DNA of 64,000 nt from positions 35,726,960 through 35,790,959 of the forward strand of contig NC_019859.2 in NCBI RefSeq assembly GCF_002234675.1. Direction: 5' to 3'. The notes under the pieces are model-generated. The model was not told the origin of the DNA. It searched no databases and worked only from the letters and a program-made list of their open reading frames with translations. Origin of the DNA: Oryzias latipes (taxonomy: Eukaryota > Chordata > Actinopteri > Beloniformes > Adrianichthyidae). The stretch's first letter is position 1; the number at the start of each line of letters is the position of its first letter. A program made the position numbers and the translations under genes. Positions 53,967-64,000 of this stretch are shown here, in pieces.

Positions 53967-54319
53967 GGTGGAGAAACGTCCAGCGCTCCCTGCTGTCAGG
54001 GGCTCCTCGGTGTGTCCGCATAAACACTTATCTACCTTCAGCCATCGACCCTAACAGCGCTCTTCCGCACCACAGCTTTGGCATCTTGTGATTGGATAGA
54101 CCGAGGCCCCATGGTCCGAGCTTTGGACCAATCAGAGCAGGAAGAGCAGCGTCGGTCCTCCAATCACTGCAGGGCAGAAGTTCTGACTCTACGGAGGAAC
54201 TCCCTCTTTTTTATTGATTTATTTTATGTGATCGCTTCCATAAAAAACAAGGAACATTAAACTGTACATCAATTGTTCAAAGTAAACGCCAGGGGGGGAT
54301 ACTTACACAAAAATAAACT

Positions 54320-54720
54320 TATATTAAACGATAAAGCAGAGCAAAATGAAAAGTTTTAATAGCCTTTTTGTTTGTAATGGGGGAAATGGAGTGTAAGCCA
54401 AATCTAATTTGGGCTGATGAATCAAAAAAATTGGGACCTTTATTGGTAAATTTAGTTTTGTAAATATATTATTTGGTAGTAGAAACAGGAGATTTTTTAA
54501 ATACAATTGAAATGAAAGTGTATTATCATAATTAATGAAACCAAATGAGATGTTTTTCCATGTTAAAGTAAAATGTGTATAAATTTTAGTTTTTATCAGA
54601 TTTGTTAATTGGTCCCAAATTTTTTCCAGTGCAAAAGATCTGCATGAACGTCTCCTCAAATTGGAAAGAACAATTTTAGGAATTTCCCTCTCCATCCATA
54701 AAGACTAAAAGAGTGCAGGA
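54320..54720 (-). pseudogene. L1/Tx1-type LINE ORF2 C-terminal fragment
   Basis: Across two frames on the minus strand it reads WDQLTNLIKTKIYTHF, LTWKNISFGFINYD, then YIYKTKFTNKGPNFFDS and ISPITNKKAIKTF. This matches the order of the extreme C-terminus of L1-like ORF2 (…WKNILFGF…, …HKTKF…KKP…, …NKKAIKT…). Frameshifts make it inactive. It lies upstream of the tmed1 start. Confidence 0.6.
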
Positions 54721-54868
54721 CTTTTTTTTATTTTTAATAATCTTTATTGAAAACATATAGAATCATAACACAAAGATGTGTCAACTCTAAAATGCACAGA
54801 TACAAAAACGAGAAATAAAATGTGCCAGGGGAACATTCAGAAATAAAACAACAACAAAAACACATGTA

Positions 54869-55128
54869 GGGGCGGCTGTGGTGCAGCGATAGGGCAGCCG
54901 ACCCCTGATTAGTGGTTGCAGGTTTGATTTCCACCCTGCCCGTCCATGAGTCAAAGTGTCCTTGGGCAAGACACTGAACCCCACCTTGTCTCTGGTGAAA
55001 GGTTGCGGCGCCAGTGTTCGGCAGCGGAGCCGCCACCAGCGTCTGAATGTGTGTGTGACTGTAAAGCACTTTGGGCCTTTGATGAAGGTGGAAAGCGGCA
55101 AATAAGTAAATGCCATTTACCATTTACC
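54869..55128 (+). mobile_element. tRNA-derived SINE
   Basis: The head is GGGGCGGCTGTGGTGCAGCG, with a B-box-like GGTTTGATTTCC. The body GTGTCCTTGGGCAAGACACT and the tail GTAAAGCACTTTGGGCC ... AAATGCCATTTACCATTTAC are those of a widespread teleost SINE with an L2-type tail. Confidence 0.8.
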
Positions 55129-55269
55129 ATGTGACTCTGGAACCCCAGGTTTGAAACCCCTGGTCAGGGCTAATATAGTTGGTGAGAGCTATTTATAATT
55201 TTTATGACATCAATGTAGTATTATGTCATACCACTTGATATTTAGATGATCTACTTTGATGTCACTAAA

Positions 55270-56089
55270 GCTGCGTTCGCACCGAATGCGATTCGCGCTG
55301 CAAATCTGTGTCAGCCGCCTCTCCTTGACTGCGCGGCGAATTCTCTGCTCGCCGCCTGTCCAAAAACGTGTTCCTTAGCTTGACGCCGTGGCCGCGTGTG
55401 GGAGGAGCTTCCAGCTTACGCTTTTAGCCTGATCGCTACATGAAGAGGTTGCCTATGTTGATCTCATTTACAATTTATGGATGACACGGGTGACGTTGAG
55501 AGATCAGGTTTATTTAGTAAAACATCCGTACACATCGGTACATCGGCGTCTCCACGTTGGGTTCAAGGGATCATTTAGAGATTCTCCCGGCACTGGGAGC
55601 CTCACTCACACAGCTGTGTCTGTATGACAGCCACTACTGTTTCCAGTGTTTCTGTGTCTCTGTGACCCACTTTGAAGGCTCACTGTCCTGCATTAACCAG
55701 AGAGGGGGAAATAAAATTGAAAAAAATCTACAGGACCATTTTTATTATTTTTATTATTGTCTCTATGAAAATAAGCCCCCCCGCCCCAGTGGCTTTACAA
55801 AATAGATGGGCGTTCAGGACAAAAACCCTCGCATTAGATGTGTATTCTACCCAATACACTGATGGGCACTGATCAGTGCCCAAAGACGAGTTCCTGATTG
55901 GTAGATCCGATACGGCGACCTGGCCAAAACTCAGATATTTGAGCTCTGACCTTGCCGCCCTAATCGTGCTGCTGCCAGAACTTTGTGCCGTGCCCGCCGC
56001 TCAAATCACGCCGCAGGACCTCAGATCGCATATCTTAAATTGAAAGTTGCTGCCTCTCCCGCAAGAATTGCATTCAGTGTGAACGCAGC
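55270..56089 (+). repeat. GCTGCGTTC repeat family, most complete copy
   Basis: It has terminal inverted repeats GCTGCGTTCGCACCGAATGC and TTGCATTCAGTGTGAACGCA + GC. No ORF of known type is present. It contains GTGTGGGAGGAGCT and ATCGCTACATG as do the copies at 30910 (inverted), 42385 and 46621. The superfamily is undecided; no clear target duplication. Confidence 0.65.
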
Positions 56090-59000
56090 TCAAGAGGGAG
56101 GTACACTTGAAATCCATTGATAGATTGAGAACTGAGAAGCCTTCTTAAAGAGATCGTTTGAAATAGTTCTTCAAACAATCATCATTTTTCACACATTTCC
56201 TTACATCCCCCCTTAAATCCAGACAGCAGTTACTGTTTGCTTTTTCTACTGATTGATTACTGTGTCTTTAAGACAAGTCCTTGAAGGCATCACACTGTCA
56301 TTGTGACCAAGATGGGAAGCATGACAGTTTGAATCTGGGGAAAAACAAACACTGCTGCCATTGACGGTAAAAATGTATCTGTCATCACAAAAAAAAGGGA
56401 ACTAGTGCATCTCCAAAGTGAAAAGTTCAAGTGAAACAAAAGTTACCCGTTCACGTAAAGTCCACAGCCGTGTGAATTCCCTTCACAGCTCGTGTGAATT
56501 TGTGCGACAGTCAAGCTGGAGAACTTAAACAGATAATGAACCGCTGAGAAATGAAAAACAATGTCATTATTTCAGTTTTAAAAATAACAAGGAACTTGTT
56601 CAGTTACAAGGCTTGACAGTCATGTTGTCCTCGTCTGAAGCGTCTAACCCCGCAGTGATTCTAAGAAGAAGTTAATGCCTCAAGCAGCGTTGTGTGGCCC
56701 ACAGGCGCTACCCGCCCCGCCTTTGTGGCCCCCTTTCCACTTGCCATCACTGGCTGGTAAGTTTCTTCTCACTGATGAAATGATCAAAAACAATAAATTA
56801 TGTAGAACCTAGTGGTGTGTTTGAGTTTGATAGTTTTTGTATATAGTAGAGTTTGTGCGACAATGTCTGAATGATGTCGCATGCGGCCTCCCATAGGGAA
56901 CTGTAAGACACACCTGTGCTCCCCTTAGGATGCACCTGCGCCTCTCTACGACCCCCCCCACGGACACGGAAACCCAAAAACCCACAGCACCTGTACAGGT
57001 CAAACCCCCGTACAGGTGCAGGTGAATAAGGCTTCAGGAGGAAATGTGGGGCGATGGGGGAAATATGTTTGTGAGCTTAGGCTCACAAGGGCTGTTCTTC
57101 TCACTGGGCTGGGCCCTACACTCTCCCTGCCTCTGTGCCCCCCTGATCTCTGGCGTTGGGGGCCCCTGTGGCGGTCCTGCTTGCCCTGGTCTGGGTGGCG
57201 GATGTGATTTCAAATTCATTAGAAATGAATAATTGCGCTTTTTCTGCCCGGTCGGATAACCATGACCCCAAGATGAAAATGTTTAGGAACAGAACTGTGA
57301 AGACAAAAAGCCTGAAGCAAGATTTGTGGGATTTGAACCACTTTGACTTTTCACGTTAAGCCCCCTCCTTCTGTAGGAGGTGGACAAGTGCTAGTAACCA
57401 GTAAAAAAACTAGAAGAAGAAAAAGAATTCCCGTCCCTGCTGTTCCCTGCGTGTCCGGTGTGAACACCACCGGAGCCGCGTAAAGCACGTTCTTGAACGC
57501 ACCACACGCAGCTGGTGTGAACGCAGCATCAATGTTAAGTCAATGCACAGACGTTATCAGAGTTCCTGACATGGGCGTGGCGCGTCGCTCCGGCAGCTGC
57601 TCGATTTGAGCGTCGTGGCGCGATTCGGGTTTCACAGTAATAATAATAATCCATTTTATTTAAAGGCAGCTTTCAAGGAGCCCAAGGACAAAACAAAGGC
57701 GAAGAATGTTCATTAAAAGCAGAATAAATAGACAAATGACAGAAAATCAAGAGTGAATCAGAAAGAGAAGACAGAATTAAACAGAAGAGTTTTGAGTTTT
57801 GAATTGAATGTTTGTAAAGAGTCCATGTTATGGAGGTCAGGAGGGAGGGAACTCCAGAGTTTGGGAGCCGAGCAGCTGAATAGTGTTCCCAGATTGAAAA
57901 ATCTGAACTTTGGCGAGGGTGATGCATTGTGTCAACCAATCAGGGACTCGGCTTTGGGCCTGTGACATGTTCAATGATGCGACCAGCGGGGTGGAGTCCA
58001 AAACCAACGTGGAAGGGAATCTGGTCGTTATGATTTATGGAATCGGAAATAAAAACATCACGTGTGTAATTACACTGTACTGTATGTGTACTAGGTAGAA
58101 GGTGTTTTGTGTGTGGGCAGTGAGTCCGTCAGGGTGAGTTGTGTGACTGCACCATGTGGAGTCTGTCAAGTCAAACTGCCCCCCTCCCACAGCAAAGACA
58201 AGTGCTGAGTGAGTTTTCAGTCAAACTCTGACTACTTCTGCTAAATGAACATTTACTCTGGAGGATTCACACTAGAGAGAAATCATGAATAGCAGTAAAT
58301 GATGATGCAAAATAAGGAGAATTAGATTTCTAAAAACCAAGATCCTCTCAGAGAGGACACTGACAGTCATTCTGGTGAAAAACCAGAAAGAAACCAGACA
58401 TGATGTCGCCTACAGCGTGTCCTTGGTCATCGTGATCAGCAGCCTTTTCTTACTCAATCTAGAAAGTTGTGGAAACGGTTTGAAATGACGGAGAAAAAGG
58501 TAAGAAATGAACCTGAGTGTTCCTGAGGGTGCGAGGCTGTGGTGGTGGCCGTGCTGCAAACCTTTCAAAGAAAACTTCCACAAAATCTGCACATAAATCC
58601 ATCCAGACAGGAGACGGCCGTACATCTTAGAGACATGCAGCCACACAGACGAGATTTAAAAACGCAAAAAAATCCAGTCTAGAAACTGTGGCAAACGAGG
58701 GGGAAGTGTCAGCTGTTGAACGATAAGTCTCTATTCAGCGGGGAGTGTCCCTCTGACACTGATGCACACCACTTACTCTCTCTTTGCGTCTGCCTTCCCT
58801 GTCGTATCTTCATTTCCTCTTTACAGTAGCTCGCTTGTAAAGCAATATTAGTGACACTTGACGGCAGGCGAGTGAACTTCAAGGACAGCTTTTTCCGGTT
58901 AAAAGTGGAAACAGGTGGCGAGATCAGATCATTTCCATGGTTGGGCGGTTGAAGGCTGTGAGAAAAACCAGGAGCTCCAGTGAAAATGACCCTCTGCTTC

Positions 59001-59278
59001 TGGATGGTGGGCTGAAGAACGTTTAAGGTAACTCTCTCTAAAGGACTTCTAGGAAGGGTTCAACCCCACAGCTTTCACTTCTGCTGTTTTCCTGCATGAT
59101 TGAAATAGTTGGTTTGGTAAAAAACGACCTTCCAGAAACTGGTTTTGTCAAAGAAGCGTTTCTCAAAGTCAGTTTTATCCTCTGTTCTGCCTTCCTCCAT
59201 CTGCTCATCTCTCCTCGTTTGTGCATTTGGTTTTCCTTCAGCATCTCCACTTAAGACCCTTAGATCTGTGACATTTAA
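56090..59278. other. Intergenic, upstream of the TNF ligand
   Basis: At 57645-57960 there is a teleost dispersed repeat (GGAGGGAACTCCAGAGTTTG, GGGAGCCGAGCAGCTGAATA), class unknown. A 5' UTR exon and promoter of the TNF ligand probably lie within the last kilobase. I cannot place them. Confidence 0.4.
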
Positions 59279-61457
59279 ATGAGAATGGGACCCGGAGGCC
59301 TGCCAGAGACGGGTGTGAGCACCTACCCCCCGGTTTTTGTGGTTGACAGCCAGGCCAGCGACCTCCACCTACCCGTTCAAAGGAAAACCAAGTGGGCCCG
59401 GGATGGTCAGAGGTTTCTGCTGCTGCTGGTGGGGCTGACGGTGATCGGACTCCTTGTTGAAGGATTTTTAATCATCAATCTCTATCAGAGGACTCAGGTG
59501 AGGCTCGCTGCGCCTGTCTCCTCGCTGAAAGAGAGGCAGAAGATGGAAATTCCTTTTCCTTTGGAAGTTCCGTGTTTCGCTTGTCGTCATGAGTAGACAG
59601 TAGCGGTTTCTGAGACGTCATTTTCTCCCTGGGCAGCAGGTCATCTGCCTTTCTTCCCTTTTCCCTCCTCTGTGAGCTACACTTCCAACCCTTTAACTGT
59701 CACATCTCTCTTAATGCTGTTTGCTGCTCTCCTGCCTCTCCTGTAACGTATTCAGAGCACAGTGACAGAATGTCTGCTTCAATTTCACGGAAAAAGACCT
59801 GTGTTGAACCAAACGGGGGATTCTTATTTATTTTTTGGTCATTCAGCATTGCATTGTGTGAACAGATACAGAGGACCTGCATGCATTTTTTTAAACAAAA
59901 ATACTTGTAATGTGCCCCCTCCACACACACAGACACATCGTATTCTGAAGCAAACACAAACATGCAGCCATTTCTGTCGGAGCATAGACACATTAAGTTG
60001 CTCAGATGCATGAAGGCTCTTTCTGATCACGTTGTTCTGGGCCTGCAGGGGTTTTCCTCCTGTAATCGTCTCTGCAACGTGTCCAGTCCTTCACTTTCCA
60101 GCCAGCAGGTAGAGCAGTTGAACAATTTGGACCCTTTTTAAAAAAAAACAACCAATCTCTCAAACTGTTGTCGTTTCGTTTTTTTCTGCAGAATACTCTA
60201 ATGAGCCAAGTAGGATCAATTGGTAGGTACCAAGTGCTTTATACGATTTATTATAACGATAAATTCCCAAAGCTGTAATTCATATTTACTTTCTCATTGA
60301 CCTGTTTTTGTGTTTTTTTAGCCTTAAAAACCGTTTAATCCTCTTCATGACTTGAGGTGTTGAGTTTTGTTTGGGATTTTCGTTTTCAGATTCCAGCTTG
60401 TCTTTTATTCTCCCTTTAGGTCGTGTGGTGGGGGAAAACGACATAGAACGGTGGGTCAAAGAGGGCGAGGCCAGCAAACCCTTTGCTCACCTTTTGGGTA
60501 AGAACCAGGGAAGCCCCACTTCTCAGTTCTAGGCCGTATGTGACACCATTGAACCGATTTAGGGGGAAAGTGTGTCACTCTTCCATCAGGTCCATGTTTT
60601 AAGTGTGGATTGTGCAGTATTTGATTTATTGTTTGACTCCATGATTCTGAGCTTCGTATAAGACAACGGACGGGTTTTTCTTAAGGTTTTTTTCTGAATT
60701 TTTGGTTTTTTTTTCGTAAATACACCAATCATAAATCGAACCGAAACCAAACTGTGACCTAAAAACCAGCATTTGAACCGAATCGTGAAGATAGTGTTTC
60801 ATTGCACTCCAATTAAGAACCATAAAAACAAGTCAGACCTATGCAAGACTTGAAAAGGTCGAGTCTTGTTCAGATTTTTTTACTTTCCAATTTCAGCTCG
60901 TCTTTTATTCTCCCTTTAGGTGCCAGTAATTATTCGGGACAGGACGACATAGTGCAGTGGGTGAATGAGGGCGAGGCCAGCGTCCACAACATGCTGTACC
61001 AGAACGGTCGACTGAGAATTCAGAAAGCTGGTCATTACTACTTCTACTCCAAAGTGCAGCTGATCGCATTGAATGAGTGTAAACTAATTCAACACAAAGT
61101 GATGAAAAGCACCACAGCCTATGGCTTACCTATAGAGCTCATGCAATCCAAAAGGTGAGTCAGTGTACCCTTCTTCTTCTTTTTCTTCCCTTTCCTGTCT
61201 TAGAGTTGCACACATGTTTGGTAACACTTTACTTCTTGAAATCTGAACCTTCCTTGTGACATCTCTGCTTTGTGTCCTTTAGTAATCGTTGCCGGGGCTC
61301 AAAGCACTCGAACGGAGAGGAACTGTGGAGCAGCTTCTTGGCTGGGATTTTCCAACTAAAGAATGGGGACGAAATTTTTGTTAAAGTGGAGAATATTCAG
61401 GACATGCGACCAGGACCGACAGAAAACTTCATGGGGGCTTTTATGGTTTCTCCATAG
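59279..61457 (+). CDS. tnfsf14: TNF-superfamily ligand, TNFSF14/LIGHT-like
   Basis: Five exons: 59279-59497, 60192-60222, 60420-60497, 60920-61154 and 61283-61457. All are GT-AG with phases 0,1,1,2, giving 245 residues (human LIGHT 240). The start is the first ATG after an in-frame stop and opens a short cytosolic tail with YPPVFVVDSQ, like PSVFVVDGQ of LIGHT. Type II membrane helix at about 46-68 (LLLLVGLTVIGLLVEGFLII). The TNF-homology domain runs from about 105 (AHLLG) to the end: GRLRIQKAGHYYFYSKVQL, a Cys163-Cys191 pair placed as in LIGHT, and C-terminal ENFMGAFMVSP. The trimeric ligand would co-stimulate lymphocytes through HVEM or lymphotoxin-beta-receptor relatives; the receptor is inferred from family. 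Oddity: exons 3 and 4 both begin after the same intron end and both encode a DI..WV.EGEAS segment. TNFSF15 or another paralogue cannot be excluded. Confidence 0.85.
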
Positions 61458-61635
61458 GAATTATGAACATGTATCTGTGGCACTTTATCCACACACATAT
61501 ACATCTATATACTTGTACACCAAAGAGCTTCTTAATGGATATATTTATGACAAAAGTAACCACTGTGACAGAGATGTATCTGATATTCAGCTTTATATAT
61601 TTAATGCTACATTTCACAAGATGTTTTGTTATTTT

Positions 61636-61641
61636 AATAAA
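61636..61641 (+). terminator. tnfsf14: Polyadenylation signal of the TNF ligand
   Basis: AATAAA lies 180 bp after the stop codon, followed by a T-rich stretch. Confidence 0.65.
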
Positions 61642-61659
61642 GTTTTTTTCAGTAAAATA

Positions 61660-63070
61660 AATTGAGAGATGATGACATCACTCCCAAAGGCAAATGGATG
61701 CAGAAAAAACACACGTTGACACATAAACAAGAGGTTTAAAAAAAAAGTCGGTAAAATTATCTCTAGAGTGATTAAAAAGGCCATATCAGGAAACCAAACC
61801 GCAGAATAAGAAACATGGTCATGCTGGGTTCATGACCATGTGGGGTTAAGGGTCAAACCCTGAACGCGACATGGTCATGTCAGGTTCAGGGCTTGCCCTT
61901 TCTGCAAACAGCAACCACATCTTTCTGCAAACAGCAACCACATCTTTCTGCAGGTCCATGCTGAACCTTTGGGCATCTGCCTCGATGGTTATCGCAAAGC
62001 AAGAACGCAGTCGAGAACAGAGTTACTGACACACTCCTAATTACAAGTTAAATTAAGAAGAGCTTGTGTTCAGACGGAGGGCCGAAGCAAAGCAAGCACC
62101 ACAGGCGTGTGTCAGCATCTAACGGTGTTGGAAGGAATCGTTGGTCACTTCTATAGTGAATGAAGGCTATAAATGTGTGTTTGGCTGTTAGCTGTCATGA
62201 GACAAAAGCTTGGAGCTAAAATTAGACAACTAACTCAATCCTCTCCGTGAAAATCTAGAGCAGAAAACGAAGGTACAGACCTTTTTCCTGTCAGACAAAT
62301 TGTGTTTGGAGCTTAAGCTTCTGAAACACAGCAAAAAAAACAAGTGCAAACCCACAAAATGCAACTGCAGGTCTACAAATGTGCAGGATATTCAACCTAC
62401 ACAAACACCTCTGAGGCAGCGAGTGTGTACGAAAAGCAGGATGTGGTTAGGTAAGGATGGAGTGAAAAGAGCGGGTTGGAGCTGTTGACTCAGCTTTTCT
62501 TACATTTCACACAAGATACCAGTTTCGTGTGGAAAAAAAATCAGAAGGTATGGATTGTTGAGCGTGCACGGATTTTACTACTGAATTACGAAGCACAAAC
62601 ATCAAAAAGAATCAAAAAAGAAGAAATACGAACAGCACAAAACAGTGCAGAAAATTAGAAAAACGTTTTTAAAAACCCCACAGAAGCCGAAGTGAATGAA
62701 AGGATTGACCTCAAATGCAGTTAGACATTTGGGTCATTTCCTTTTGTAAGATGCAGATAAACATCAGTACATCAGAAAAAAAAAACAAGAGCGTCTTGCA
62801 GACAACCAGTGAGGACGTTTTAGGACCCAAAAGCAAGGCGTGTTGTTGCAGACGTGTGAAACGTTCTATGTGCGCGCTACAAGACTTATCCTGTCCAAAT
62901 GTCCTTTTCATTGGAATTACCATTGGACTCCACGCTGATGCTTAATGCAATACAAGAAGCAACATCGCACACAAGCTCTCTTTTCTGTCAGCCACACGGG
63001 TTGTTTTTGTCACGTAGAGCTGTGGTTGACTTCTGACCGCTGACATGCTTTTCCTGACTCTTTGAAAACA
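61660..63070. other. Intergenic, downstream of the TNF ligand
   Basis: I see two abutting copies of CATCTTTCTGCAAACAGCAACCA at about 61911-61950 (unit about 24 bp). There is no conserved exon other than the fragment described at 63078. Confidence 0.45.
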
Positions 63071-63077
63071 TTTCACC

Positions 63078-63145
63078 TGACATCTCTGTCTTGTGCCTTT
63101 TAGTGATCGTTGCTTTGCCAGCAGAGGTTTTCATACCTGAGCAGA
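63078..63145 (+). pseudogene. Degenerate copy of the TNF ligand exon 5 start
   Basis: TGACATCTCTGTCTTGTGCC, TTTTAG, TGATCGTTGC match the end of intron 4 and the start of exon 5 at 61256-61293 (TGACATCTCTGCTTTGTGTC, CTTTAG, TAATCGTTGC). The similarity fades after about 10 codons and a stop follows soon (SDRCFASRGFHT then TGA), so it is not functional. It marks a partial tandem duplication 1.8 kb downstream. Confidence 0.7.
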
Positions 63146-63395
63146 ACCAAAAAACACTCTGATTTGGTCATGTTTTTGGAAATGACAGATGCACTTTTTT
63201 TGGACAGTGTTGCCATTTTGATGTAAAAACATCCCATTCTCTGCCATCACAAAACAACCCCGCCTTCCAGACCTGACCTACAGTTCCCTTCATGTTTACT
63301 CTCAGTGGACGGGTACGGTGCAGTTAAACGGATTGATGGGGATCTTTTATTTAAATTAGGTTTCTGCTTAGGATGGGAAAGTGCTTAAGTCTCTG

Positions 63396-63794
63396 GCTGT
63401 GTCCAAATTCCCGCCCTAACCCCTAACTACTAAAACACTAAATAGTGGGACTATGTAGAGCCCTTGATTGTAAAGCAATTCAGACTCCACGCTCACTACG
63501 GAGACGACGTCAACGATTTCACAAAGTTAAAATCTAATTGATATGAGCATTTTGAGACAATTCATTGTCTTCTGAAGATAAAAACGTTAATATTTTATTA
63601 AAAAATCAGACGCAATGCATTGTGGTCTATATTCTCCGATCTAGTGAGCATCGATGCACACTGGTTTTCACAGAGACTTCTGGGAAATTTCTAGGGCACT
63701 GGATTTTGGAATTGTAGATTCAGACAGCTCTAGCAAATGGCTAACCCCTATATAGAGCACTATATAGGGATTAGGGTGGGAGCTCGGACACAGC
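63396..63794. repeat. MITE with GCTGTGTCC inverted termini
   Basis: It starts GCTGTGTCCAAATTCCCGCC and ends TTAGGGTGGGAGCTCGGACA + CAGC, an imperfect inverted repeat. It is 399 bp with no ORF. A partial relative lies at 52150-52445. Confidence 0.6.
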
Positions 63795-64000
63795 ATCTGT
63801 TTGAGATTGTCCATGATGCATTGCAGAGCCGGCTCTGCTGCTTTTCCAAATGAAGGCCTGTTTCTTTTGACAGCTTTGACAGAAAGGGGTCACAAAGCCG
63901 TGCTTTTACCTCTTTCTGGTGGAGGGATTCACTTTGACCACTTGAACATGTTTTCGCTTTTTTTTGGCACAGATTCTAAAGAAATTCTCAAAAAAAACTC

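Overview
The window is nuclear DNA of a bony fish. Its genes have many introns with vertebrate splice signals, and the order dnm2 then tmed1 (tail to tail) matches the DNM2-TMED1 neighbourhood on human chromosome 19p13.2. The transposon mix (L2 and Rex1 LINEs, PIF/Harbinger, hAT and Tc1 DNA elements, Ty3-like LTRs, tRNA-derived SINEs) is typical of teleosts. A percomorph or atherinomorph fish is plausible, but I cannot name the species from the sequence alone.

Layout. 0-7.9 kb is nested repeats: an L2 LINE split by a solo LTR, a Harbinger element that itself carries another solo LTR, LTR fragments and a Rex1-like fragment. 8.3-14.7 kb (+) is a six-exon, single-V-domain CD300/pIgR-like receptor. 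15-17.4 kb is intergenic, with a clean hAT element and a dead Tc1. 17.7-48.0 kb (+) is complete dynamin-2: 20 coding exons plus an alternative exon 10, 863 residues. Its first intron is 9 kb and full of transposons. 50.0-54.0 kb (-) is a complete five-exon tmed1. 54-59 kb is repeats. 59.3-61.5 kb (+) is a complete five-exon TNF ligand closest to TNFSF14/LIGHT. 61.7-64 kb holds a degenerate copy of its last exon start and a MITE.

How the genes work. Dynamin-2 is the GTPase that cuts membrane necks in endocytosis and at the Golgi. TMED1 is a p24-family cargo receptor between ER and Golgi. The receptor and the TNF ligand are immune surface proteins. Dynamin-2 and TMED1 are linked by conserved position, not by a shared pathway visible here.

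Most notable points: three GC-AG introns in one dynamin-2 gene; a roughly 600-bp minisatellite (12-bp units, 108-bp higher-order period) in the intron between the mutually exclusive exons 10a and 10b; a 4 x 21-bp pyrimidine minisatellite that makes up the splice-acceptor tract of dynamin-2 exon 17; a shared segment (intron end plus exon start) between exons 3 and 4 of the TNF ligand, with another partial copy of its exon 5 downstream; and several exactly delimited nested insertions. I found no CRISPR, prophage or bacterial-type system, and no functional RNA gene.
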